This document shows positions 35,647 through 43,135 of a stretch of DNA of 64,000 nt, piece by piece. How positions within the stretch are numbered: position 1 is the stretch's first letter; every line of letters begins with the position of its first letter. Source of the DNA: Candidatus Thioglobus sp. (GTDB lineage: Bacteria > Pseudomonadota > Gammaproteobacteria > PS1 > Pseudothioglobaceae); assembly GCA_028228555.1 (NCBI GenBank), contig JAOJBP010000003.1:30480-94479 (forward strand), in the 5' to 3' direction. Position numbers and translations under genes: made by a program. The notes under the pieces were generated by a model, which had not been told where the DNA came from, searched no databases, and saw only the letters and a program-made list of their open reading frames with translations.

Positions 35647-36696
35647 TTAAACAAACCACGCTTTAGGAATTTCATCTACCCCTAGCGGCTTTACACTGAA
35701 TTGTTGGGCCACACCAACATTCAACTTCACTTCAATATCAACACTTGGTTGTTCTCGATCTTGTGAATATCGCGCCAAAACTCGAGCAGCAATTTTAAGA
35801 TCTTCTTGATTCGGCTCACCATCAATCAATGCAATTGGACCCTTACAGCTAGTTGAATAAAGGTTAGCATATTGGTTTCTATAACCTTCAAGAAATTTCA
35901 CCTCGCCCTCTTCTCTGGCAACAATCATTTTAAAACGTTGATTGGGACGAATGTGGCGACCAACTTTAAGCATCATTAAATCATCTAATTGATAATCACG
36001 ATTACCACGGGATTGCCACATATCAACTAACTTATCAGAATATTGCTTGTCTGTTAAGAAACAACAACCACCTGCAGGCGTTGCGTAATCCTCAAAACCA
36101 TAGGATTTTGCCAAAGCTATTTGCGGCTTTCGATTACGCCCAGTAAAATCAAGTAGCTTCTCTCGATCTATCCACCCTTCTTTTTCTGGCTTGGTTTCGG
36201 GCAAATGTTTTGCGCACAACGGGCGTAATAACAAATCATCTGCACCCGATTCTTCTTGTACAACTGGCATAGTGTCTTTGCGCTGGGACATTGGGCGTTG
36301 GCCCATAACCTCACCAGTAATAATAAAGTCAAACTCGTTATCTTCCATCCATTGCTTAGCTTTTTTAACCATAAAACCTTTACAATCTAAACAAGGATTC
36401 ATGTTTTTGCCATAACCATGCTTTGGATTTAAAAGTACATCGCGATACTCTTCGATTACATCAATAATATGCAATTTAATACCTAATTGCTCCGCCACCC
36501 AAAGTGCATTATTACGTTTTGGCTTATCATTTTTTTGTTTACGAATAGCATGAGTATGGCCTTCTACACAAAATCCAGTGAAAAAATTAATTCCTTCAAC
36601 ATGAATGCCTTGGTCAAGTAGTAATTTAGTACTCAATAGGGAGTCTAATCCACCTGAAATTAGAGATACTGCTTTAATTTGTTTTTTATTTGTCAT
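35647..36696 (-). CDS. PP-loop ATPase with NFACT-R-like C-terminal domain, probable RNA thiolation enzyme
   Basis: A 349-residue protein related to MnmA/ThiI-type thiouridylases. The PP-loop SLISGGLDSLLSTKLL (residues 11-26) binds ATP; NPCLDCKGFMVKKAKQWM (about 100) and TPAGGCCFLTDKQYS (about 208) carry cysteines of the catalytic kind. The C-terminal third has LDDLMMLKVGRHIRPNQRFKM, which looks like the NFACT-R nucleic-acid domain fused to ThiI-like enzymes in some bacteria. It lies next to thiS and prmA. The RNA target is unknown, and it is distinct from the usual MnmA by its tail. Confidence 0.75.
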   Translation of the reverse strand: MTNKKQIKAVSLISGGLDSLLSTKLLLDQGIHVEGINFFTGFCVEGHTHAIRKQKNDKPKRNNALWVAEQLGIKLHIIDVIEEYRDVLLNPKHGYGKNMNPCLDCKGFMVKKAKQWMEDNEFDFIITGEVMGQRPMSQRKDTMPVVQEESGADDLLLRPLCAKHLPETKPEKEGWIDREKLLDFTGRNRKPQIALAKSYGFEDYATPAGGCCFLTDKQYSDKLVDMWQSRGNRDYQLDDLMMLKVGRHIRPNQRFKMIVAREEGEVKFLEGYRNQYANLYSTSCKGPIALIDGEPNQEDLKIAARVLARYSQDREQPSVDIEVKLNVGVAQQFSVKPLGVDEIPKAWFV

Positions 36697-36703
36697 AACT
36701 TTT

Positions 36704-37582
36704 TTATTTACGTTGTCCGCTTACTTGGCACCACTCATCTTTTTGCACCACTTTCAGCTCTTTAAAATACACGCCATAAGTCTCAAGTATCATTGGTAGT
36801 TGGTGTTCCATAATACCTGACAGTGCAACACTACCCCCCGTCTTCACTAAACTTGAAAAATGCTCGCATAAATCTACCAAAGGATTTGCCAAAATATTTG
36901 CAATGAGTAAATCTACTTTATCTAAGTTACCTTCGTCATTTACATGTAATACACGAACCTTATCTTGAACATGATTTACCTCAGTATTGCTAATTGTGGA
37001 AATAATAGCCTGAGGATCATTATCAACAGCAATGGCTTTTTTAGCGCCTAATTTTATCGCAGCAATCGCTAAAATTCCTGTGCCAGAGCCATAATCAATC
37101 ACCGAACAATCAATAGGTGCATTGTTATCTAAATATTGCAGGCATAAATCGGTCGTTTGATGCGTTCCCGTGCCAAACGCCAAGCCTGGATCCATATCAA
37201 TGATAATAGCATCATCTGGTAAATTGGCAGCACCCTCCCAAGAAGGGCATACCCAAATTCTTTTTCCGAATTGCATGGCATGAAAGTCTTTTTTACACTC
37301 ATCCTCCCAAACACGCCCTTTGAGTAACTCAAAATTTAGCTCATTAATATGGCAAATATTCTCAAGCATATGGCTGATATTTGCCTGGTCAATTTTTAAA
37401 TCAAATAAAGCAGTGATGGTTACATTATTCCATAAAGGCGTTTCACCAACGGGCGGTTCAAAAATAGCATCATCTTTCGTATCACTAAAGGTGACAGAAG
37501 TACTACCCAGCCCTATAAGAATTTCACTGACAAAATCTGCCTGATCTTTATTTGTTTGAAGGGTTAATTGCATCCAGTCCAT
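36704..37582 (-). CDS. prmA: Ribosomal protein L11 methyltransferase
   Basis: Trimethylates lysines and the N-terminus of L11. The 292-residue protein has the small N-terminal domain (MDWMQLTLQTN, STSVTFSDTKDDAIFEP) and a Rossmann methyltransferase domain with DPGLAFGTGTHQTTDLCL, VIDYGSGTGILAIAAIKLGA, AVDNDPQAI and LIANILANPLVDL. The frame continues to a GTG at 37606, but the TATAAT at 37597-37592 lies inside that extension and MDW aligns with the E. coli start, so 37582 is used; there is no Shine-Dalgarno, as in a leaderless mRNA. Confidence 0.93.
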   Translation of the reverse strand: MDWMQLTLQTNKDQADFVSEILIGLGSTSVTFSDTKDDAIFEPPVGETPLWNNVTITALFDLKIDQANISHMLENICHINELNFELLKGRVWEDECKKDFHAMQFGKRIWVCPSWEGAANLPDDAIIIDMDPGLAFGTGTHQTTDLCLQYLDNNAPIDCSVIDYGSGTGILAIAAIKLGAKKAIAVDNDPQAIISTISNTEVNHVQDKVRVLHVNDEGNLDKVDLLIANILANPLVDLCEHFSSLVKTGGSVALSGIMEHQLPMILETYGVYFKELKVVQKDEWCQVSGQRK

Positions 37583-37591
37583 GGCTGGGGA

Positions 37592-37597
37592 ATTATA
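37592..37597 (-). promoter_or_regulatory. -10 box nine bases from the prmA start
   Basis: TATAAT on the minus strand ends nine bases before the prmA ATG, so transcription would begin at or within a few bases of the start codon. No ribosome-binding sequence could fit in the leader. Confidence 0.4.
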
Positions 37598-37752
37598 CCT
37601 ATGCACACCATGCTAAGGCTCTTGTATTAAGCTGGAACAATTCAGATACTTTAAATAATAAAACAAAAAAACTAATTACAAATTAAGCATGTTTGATATA
37701 ATAACCTTTGTTTATTTAAACAGCATATACATTAATTTATTAGGAGATTATC

Positions 37753-37920
37753 ATGGCTAACGGCACTACAAAAGGCAACAGACCACCTCTAGGAAGTAGC
37801 TTAGACGCATTAAATGCATCTAACCCTTCAAATACAAGAACGGGCAAAGAAACAACAACAACTACCCAAGATTACAAAAAAGGTATGAAGTCTGCAGAAG
37901 AGTTAGACGAGCTTAGATAG
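37753..37920 (+). CDS. 55-residue orphan protein
   Basis: A short frame translated directly from the sequence: MANGTTKGNRPPLGSSLDAL, then a Ser/Asn/Thr-rich middle with five threonines in a row, ending KKGMKSAEELDELR. It has TAGGAG six bases before the ATG, a TATAAT about 55 bases upstream and its own terminator, so it is very likely expressed. It has no cysteine, no membrane segment and a low-complexity, hydrophilic composition suggesting a disordered peptide. It precedes the DsrC-like gene by 158 bases. I recognise no family. Confidence 0.65.
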   Translation: MANGTTKGNRPPLGSSLDALNASNPSNTRTGKETTTTTQDYKKGMKSAEELDELR

Positions 37921-37946
37921 AACCGTAAGCGGCTATTTAAATTAAT

Positions 37947-37970
37947 AAAACCCTCATAAGAGGGTTTTTT
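37947..37970 (+). terminator. Terminator after the 55-residue gene
   Basis: CCCTC-ATAA-GAGGG with four A before and six T after, 30 bases past the stop codon. A strong intrinsic terminator. Confidence 0.85.
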
Positions 37971-38024
37971 ATTGATTAAAATTTACTGTATAGGCATATA
38001 AATAAAACGTGTATTTATGAATAA

Positions 38025-38048
38025 TGACTTAAGTCAATCTTATATAAT
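38025..38048 (+). promoter_or_regulatory. Palindrome and -10 box before the DsrC-like gene
   Basis: TGACTTAAGTCA (38025-38036) is a perfect 12-base dyad resembling CRP/FNR-type half sites, and TATAAT follows at 38043-38048. The dyad sits in the -10/-35 spacer region, which suits a repressor or a spacer-binding activator. Candidate control site; the factor is unknown. Confidence 0.45.
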
Positions 38049-38078
38049 ATACCCAATTAAATTACTAAGGTATTAAGA

Positions 38079-38369
38079 ATGGCATTAGAAAGAACAGGTA
38101 ACGGTTACTTAGTTGATCCATCAATTTGGACTGAAGAAATCATGCACGAAATGGCAACAGAGGATGAAATAGAATTATCAGATTCTCAAGTAGCTCAAAT
38201 TCTTGCTGCAAGAGATTATTTTTCTGAAAACTCTTCAGTGCCGCCAATTAGAACATTTTCAAAAGTAGTTGGCATTGATAAAAAGATTCTTTTTAAAGAA
38301 TGGCTAACTGGTCCTATGAAACCTATTACTAAATATGGTGGAATGCCTCAGCCAACTGGTTGTGTATAA
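38079..38369 (+). CDS. DsrC/TusE-family protein with only the C-terminal cysteine
   Basis: A 96-residue second member of the DsrC family. GNGYLVDPSIWTEEIMHEMA, EDEIELSDSQVAQI and VPPIRTFSKVVG match the fold, and the arm ends GGMPQPTGCV with Cys95 as penultimate residue. The position of the other redox cysteine is Thr84, so the intramolecular disulfide of DsrC cannot form. The segment before the arm is shorter than in the dsr-operon copy. Single-cysteine members include TusE (tRNA thiolation) and regulatory homologues; context (own promoter, dyad and terminator, near a PP-loop enzyme) does not decide which. Confidence 0.88.
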   Translation: MALERTGNGYLVDPSIWTEEIMHEMATEDEIELSDSQVAQILAARDYFSENSSVPPIRTFSKVVGIDKKILFKEWLTGPMKPITKYGGMPQPTGCV

Positions 38370-38390
38370 AAACAAAATCTGCTTAAAATA

Positions 38391-38415
38391 AAAAACCCTC
38401 TTTCGAGGGTTTTTT
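38391..38415 (+). terminator. Bidirectional terminator between the DsrC-like gene and alaS
   Basis: AAAAACCCTC-TTTC-GAGGGTTTTTT forms a hairpin with T-runs on both strands. It serves the DsrC-like gene (+) and alaS (-), whose stop is 13 bases away. Confidence 0.88.
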
Positions 38416-38427
38416 ATTGCAAATTTT

Positions 38428-41025
38428 TTAAATTAAATCTTTAACTGAAGTAAGCGCCTTGACAAGATTTTCTGGCTGAGTACCACCACCCTGAGCCATA
38501 TCAGCACGCCCACCACCTTTTCCGCCTACTTGAGTAGCAACGTGATTAAGGATTTTTCCAGCCTGATATTTACCAGTTAAATCCTTGGTAACGCCAGCAA
38601 CTAAAGATATCTTATCTGCGCTTACAGCAGCTAATACCACAACCACTGATCCTAACTTATCTTTGAGTTTATCAGCAATATCTCGCAAATCTTTACCGCT
38701 CACTCCCTCTACAACTGTTGAAAGTAACTTGACTCCATTAACTTCCTGAGCTTGATTAAGCAAGTCATCTCCTTGATTACTGGCTAGTTTCTTTTGGAAA
38801 GTGGCAATTTGTTTTTCTAATTCCTTTTGCTGCTTCATTAGTTGTGTAACTTTTTCAACTACATCTGAATTATTTGTTTTAGTCATCTGGGCAATCTTAC
38901 TAAGACTGTCTTCTATTTGCTTATCAGACTGATAAGCGTTATAGCCTGTTAATGCTTCAATGCGGCGAACACCTGCGGCAATTCCACCTTCTGAAGTGAT
39001 TCTAAATAAACCAATATCACCCAAAAGATTTACATGTGTGCCGCCACAAAGTTCTACAGAAAAATCATTTTTACCCATACTTAACACACGCACAGTATTG
39101 CCATATTTTTCACCAAAAAGTGCCATAGCACCTTTCTTTTTGGCCGCTTCAATATCTGTAACATCTGTATGAACAGTTGAATTATCTAAAATTCGACGAT
39201 TAACCAAAGCTTCGATTTTATCCAGATCAACTTTATCAATCACTTCATCATGAGAAAAATCAAAACGCAATTTATCGCCGTCAACTAACGAGCCTTTTTG
39301 GGTAACTGTTTCACCCAAAACACTTCGCAATGCAGCATGAAGTAAGTGTGTTGCTGAGTGGTTACAAGTAATCTTTTTGCGTCTTCGAACATCCACTTGT
39401 GCCTGAAGTACGTCGCCCACCTTTATAATGCCATTTGATATAATGCCATGGTGCTCAAAAGCACCTGTTTTTTGCTTTAGAGTATTTGTAACATCAAACT
39501 TTATATCTCCAGCAACAAGCATACCGCTATCGCCAACTTGGCCACCTGATTCAGCATAAAAACTTGACTGAGATAAAATGATAATACCGTGGTCTCCTGC
39601 TTCGATAGCATCAACCAACTCACCGTCTTTAATTAATGCTTGCACTGAGGAGGAGTTTTCTAGTTGCTCATAGCCTAAAAATTCAGTTTCCTCTGAAATA
39701 TCAACGCCTTTTTGTGTCGTTTTAAACTCACCTGCTTGACGTGCACGATCACGCTGTTTAGTCATCTGAGCTTCAAAACCTGGCATATCAATGGTCAGCT
39801 CACGTTCACGCGCAACATCAGCTGTTAAATCAGCTGGAAAGCCATACGTATCATAAAGTTTAAATACAGTTTCACCATCAATCTCAATGCCTTTTAAATT
39901 TGAAATAGCATCTTCCAAGATCCCCATACCTTGATCAAGTGTTTGTGCAAAACGCTCTTCTTCGCGCTTTAAAACCTTTTCAACATTGGCTAATGCAAGC
40001 TTCAACTCTGGATATACCTGATTAAGTTCTAGCGCCAATACGGGCGCTAAACGATAGAAAAATACCTTATCTATACCTATCTTATGGCCATGACGAATAG
40101 CACGACGAATAATACGACGCAACACATATCCACGTCCTTCATTAGATGGAATAACCCCATCAACAATCATAAAAGCAGTTGAACGAATATGGTCTGCAAT
40201 AACTCGTACTGAGGCATTACTTTGTTTAATGCTATTGGCTGATGGCGTTAAATCAACGATAGCCTTAACCAAACTTTGAAAGCCATCTGTATCGTAGTTG
40301 TTATTTTTATGTTGTAATACTGCAGCTAAGCGTTCAAGGCCCATGCCAGTATCGACACAAGGTGCTACTAATGGCTTTAAGTAGCCATCTTCTTGTTTAT
40401 CGTATTGGGTAAATACCAAATTCCAAATTTCAATATAACGATCACCATCTTCATCAGCATGTCCTGGAGGGCCGCCGGCGATGTCTTCACCATGATCATA
40501 AAAAATCTCACTCGATGGACCACAAGGGCCAGTATCGCCCATTTGCCAGAAGTTGTCTTTAGCGCCACAACGAGAAATACGATTTTTAGGAAAGCCAATT
40601 TCATTCACCCAAATAGCTTCGGCTTCATCGTCATCTTCAAAAACACTTACCCAGAGTTTTTCCTTAGGTAGCCCGATTTCTACTGTTAAAAATTCCCAAG
40701 CATATTGAATAGCTTCACGCTTGAAATAATCGCCAAATGAAAAATTACCTAGCATTTCAAAAAATGTATGATGGCGCGCTGTATAGCCCACATTTTCCAA
40801 ATCATTATGCTTTCCACCCGCACGTACACAGCGCTGACAAGAGACTGCGCGGGTATAAGGGCGCTTTTCTAAACCACTAAACACATCCTTAAACGGCACC
40901 ATGCCAGCATTAACAAACAACAAAGTTTTATCATTGTGTGGCACCAAAGATGAGCTTGGCTCAACCGTATGTCCTTTAGAAGCGTAGAAATCTAAAAATT
41001 TTTGTCTAATTTGTGCCGTTTTCAT
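38428..41025 (-). CDS. alaS: Alanyl-tRNA synthetase
   Basis: An 865-residue class II synthetase. Catalytic core: FLDFYASKGHTVEPSSSLVP, LLFVNAGMVPFKDVF, AGGKHNDLENVGYTARHHTF and DTGPCGPSSEIFYDHGE. The editing domain has the zinc-type CNHSATHLLHAAL and SVELCGGTHV, and the C-terminal oligomerisation domain ends VGGKGGGRADMAQGGG. All domains are present and length is near the E. coli value (876). Confidence 0.97.
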   Translation of the reverse strand: MKTAQIRQKFLDFYASKGHTVEPSSSLVPHNDKTLLFVNAGMVPFKDVFSGLEKRPYTRAVSCQRCVRAGGKHNDLENVGYTARHHTFFEMLGNFSFGDYFKREAIQYAWEFLTVEIGLPKEKLWVSVFEDDDEAEAIWVNEIGFPKNRISRCGAKDNFWQMGDTGPCGPSSEIFYDHGEDIAGGPPGHADEDGDRYIEIWNLVFTQYDKQEDGYLKPLVAPCVDTGMGLERLAAVLQHKNNNYDTDGFQSLVKAIVDLTPSANSIKQSNASVRVIADHIRSTAFMIVDGVIPSNEGRGYVLRRIIRRAIRHGHKIGIDKVFFYRLAPVLALELNQVYPELKLALANVEKVLKREEERFAQTLDQGMGILEDAISNLKGIEIDGETVFKLYDTYGFPADLTADVARERELTIDMPGFEAQMTKQRDRARQAGEFKTTQKGVDISEETEFLGYEQLENSSSVQALIKDGELVDAIEAGDHGIIILSQSSFYAESGGQVGDSGMLVAGDIKFDVTNTLKQKTGAFEHHGIISNGIIKVGDVLQAQVDVRRRKKITCNHSATHLLHAALRSVLGETVTQKGSLVDGDKLRFDFSHDEVIDKVDLDKIEALVNRRILDNSTVHTDVTDIEAAKKKGAMALFGEKYGNTVRVLSMGKNDFSVELCGGTHVNLLGDIGLFRITSEGGIAAGVRRIEALTGYNAYQSDKQIEDSLSKIAQMTKTNNSDVVEKVTQLMKQQKELEKQIATFQKKLASNQGDDLLNQAQEVNGVKLLSTVVEGVSGKDLRDIADKLKDKLGSVVVVLAAVSADKISLVAGVTKDLTGKYQAGKILNHVATQVGGKGGGRADMAQGGGTQPENLVKALTSVKDLI

Positions 41026-41065
41026 GCGATCAAAGCGTTGTATAAAAATGCCTAATTATACTTGT

Positions 41066-41680
41066 CTAAAGGATAAGTGAGGTGTCGCCTGCACCATGGC
41101 GAATAATTTCAACCATCTCTCCCGATAAATCGATCACCGTGGTTGGCTCTGGTGGGCAGTAACCATCATCAATTATCAAATCCACTTGATTATTAACAGC
41201 ATCTTGAACATCATTAATGTCATAGAATTCAAACCCTTTAAGAATTAAAGAAACACTCATTAATGGCTCGTCCAATTCTTCTAATAATGCTTGAACCACG
41301 CCATGGCTCGAAACTCTGACACCAATAGTTTTTTTCTTTTCATGCAGTAGACGTTTTGGAACGTCACGCGACCCTTGCAAAATAAACGTATAAGCACCTG
41401 GCAAGATCTTTTTCAACAATCGAAAAGCATTGTTATTGAGTTTTGCATATTCACCAATATGCGATAAATCTCGCATCATTAAGGTAAAGTCATGTCGCTT
41501 AGAAAGACTACGAATTTGTCTAATTTTTTCAAGCCCGTATTTATTACCCAACATTGTGCCAAGTGCATACCCTGAATCTGTTGGATAGGCAATCACTCCA
41601 TCTGATTTAAGTACTTCAACAACCTGAGTAACTAGCCTTTGCTGAGGATTTTGAGGATGAATGGCAATTAATTTAGCCAT
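41066..41680 (-). CDS. yciO: YciO, YrdC/Sua5-family dsRNA-binding-fold protein
   Basis: A 204-residue paralogue of the threonylcarbamoyl-AMP synthase TsaC. The start AIHPQNPQQRLVTQ and the segments GVIAYPTDSGYALG, KRHDFTLMMRDLS, PGAYTFILQGSRDVPKR and KKKTIGVRVSSHGVV match YciO closely. Its function is less certain than that of TsaC. The frame extends five codons upstream; MAKLIAIHP at 41680 aligns with the family. It overlaps the PHP-domain gene by 13 bases, the same pair (yciV-yciO) as in E. coli. Confidence 0.9.
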   Translation of the reverse strand: MAKLIAIHPQNPQQRLVTQVVEVLKSDGVIAYPTDSGYALGTMLGNKYGLEKIRQIRSLSKRHDFTLMMRDLSHIGEYAKLNNNAFRLLKKILPGAYTFILQGSRDVPKRLLHEKKKTIGVRVSSHGVVQALLEELDEPLMSVSLILKGFEFYDINDVQDAVNNQVDLIIDDGYCPPEPTTVIDLSGEMVEIIRHGAGDTSLIL

Positions 41681-42513
41681 GATGAGTCCTTCCAAACCAT
41701 TTCATTTACTTGTGGCATATCTTGTAAATGGCCAATACGAACTCTTTGACCAGGCCAGCCATGATAATCAGAACCAATAGAGGATAATAAATCAAACTCC
41801 TTTGCCCACTGACTCATCAATGTAATTTCATCAGAACTACTTGATCCAGTGACCACTTCAACTCCATCTAAATCTGCACCAGACAAATGATTCAATAACC
41901 GCCTCACCTTGGTATTCGTCATGCGATAACGCAGTGGATGTGCCAAAACTGCCTTGCCGCCTGCTGCATGAATCCAGTTGATTACTTCATCATATTCAGC
42001 CCATTTTCCACCGACACCACCTGGCTTTTTACCCGTTAAAAAGCGTTTAAAAACGCTTTTCATATCCTTGCATACCCCTTCCTGTACTAACATTTGAGCA
42101 AAATGTGTGCGTGTAATCATGTCTGTTTTGGCTACCAATTTAACTTTCTCTAAAGCATTAAAAACTCCGGCACCACCTAAACCTCGCGCCATTTTCTCTG
42201 CACGAAGTTGTCGAAATTCTTGATGCTGCTTGAGGCCTTTTTGGAGTATTTCATTGTTTATATCAACACCCAATCCTAAAATATGGATAGTCATATTACT
42301 CCACATGGCAGATATTTCCACGCCATGAATCAATTTCAAATCACTTGTATCTGCTTGCTTTTGTGCTTCTATTAGCCCATCAGTCGTATCATGATCAGTC
42401 AATGCAAAAACATCACACCCCTCTTTCTTGGCAAGAAGCACCACCTCACTAGGTGATAAAAATCCATCAGAATAATAAGAGTGGTTGTGCAAATCAATTT
42501 TCATAGATGCCAT
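41668..42513 (-). CDS. PHP-domain 5'-3' exoribonuclease / 3',5'-nucleoside bisphosphate phosphatase (RnaM/YciV type)
   Basis: A 281-residue metal-dependent phosphoesterase. PHP motifs: KIDLHNHSYYSDGFLSP (I), FALTDHDTTDGL (II), KLIHGVEISAMW (III), GKAVLAHPLRYR and IGSDYHGWPGQ (IV). E. coli YciV (RNase AM) trims 5' ends of rRNA and removes phosphate from 3',5'-bisphosphate nucleosides such as pAp, which is relevant in a sulfur metaboliser. An ATG at 42504 (MKIDLHNHS) is an equally good start. It overlaps yciO by 13 bases and diverges from rfaH. Confidence 0.88.
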   Translation of the reverse strand: MASMKIDLHNHSYYSDGFLSPSEVVLLAKKEGCDVFALTDHDTTDGLIEAQKQADTSDLKLIHGVEISAMWSNMTIHILGLGVDINNEILQKGLKQHQEFRQLRAEKMARGLGGAGVFNALEKVKLVAKTDMITRTHFAQMLVQEGVCKDMKSVFKRFLTGKKPGGVGGKWAEYDEVINWIHAAGGKAVLAHPLRYRMTNTKVRRLLNHLSGADLDGVEVVTGSSSSDEITLMSQWAKEFDLLSSIGSDYHGWPGQRVRIGHLQDMPQVNEMVWKDSSWLN

Positions 42514-42577
42514 TATCCATTATTAACGCTACTTACTGAAATTCTTTAAAAAGCAAAAAAAAAAACAATTTAAAGTT

Positions 42578-42583
42578 TATAAT
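42578..42583 (+). promoter_or_regulatory. -10 box nine bases from the rfaH start
   Basis: TATAAT, then nine bases and the rfaH ATG, with an A-rich tract of more than ten A in the -35 area (possible UP-like element). No Shine-Dalgarno fits in the leader, so initiation on a leaderless or near-leaderless mRNA is implied. Confidence 0.4.
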
Positions 42584-42592
42584 AACCTATAT

Positions 42593-43066
42593 ATGAAAAA
42601 CTGGTACCTTATTCAAACTAAACCTAAGCAAGAAGCAGAAGCTCAAAGGAATTTATCCGATCAAAACTATGCAGTATTTTTCCCAAAAGCTTTTATCAAG
42701 GGAAAAACTGTGCCGCTTTTTCCTCGTTATTTATTTATTGAGTTGGATGACAAATCTCAAAATTGGACACCTATTCGCTCAACTAAAGGTGTGGCAAACT
42801 TTGTAAGATTTGGCCTAACATTCGCCAAAGTACCAAATAAAATCATTAATATGATTAAAGTTCAACAACAGCAAACCATCGAAAAAATGATCAATATTTG
42901 CTCACATCAAAAAGGTGATACGGTTGAGATTCAGTCGGGTGCTTTCAAAGGTCAGCAAGCTATTTTTCAGAATTATAATAGTAATGACCGGATTGCGATT
43001 TTGTTAAAAATCATTGGCCAGCATCAAGAAATCGTACTTAATGAAAATGAAGTGCTTGCAATATAA
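42593..43066 (+). CDS. rfaH: Transcription antitermination factor RfaH (NusG paralogue)
   Basis: A 157-residue NusG-like protein: N-terminal NGN domain with MKNWYLIQTKPKQEAEAQRNL, YAVFFPKAFIKG, PLFPRYLFIELDD, IRSTKGVANFVRFG, and a C-terminal KOW domain (GDTVEIQSGAFKGQQAIFQ). The order and the RSTKGV segment are RfaH-like rather than NusG. RfaH reduces pausing and polarity in long envelope operons carrying an ops element. The LPS region starts about 9 kb away, but no ops site was recognised there. It is followed by glmS. Confidence 0.9.
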   Translation: MKNWYLIQTKPKQEAEAQRNLSDQNYAVFFPKAFIKGKTVPLFPRYLFIELDDKSQNWTPIRSTKGVANFVRFGLTFAKVPNKIINMIKVQQQQTIEKMINICSHQKGDTVEIQSGAFKGQQAIFQNYNSNDRIAILLKIIGQHQEIVLNENEVLAI

Positions 43067-43135
43067 GTCATCACAATACCAACCCCTTGCTTTAAAATTA
43101 AGCATTCGTTTTTAACTATTCAATCTTAATAAGCT

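Noticed and set aside
43067..43135. glmS ribozyme or small-RNA site before glmS
   Set aside because: The glmS ribozyme belongs to Gram-positives; the 69-base gap shows no conserved fold.
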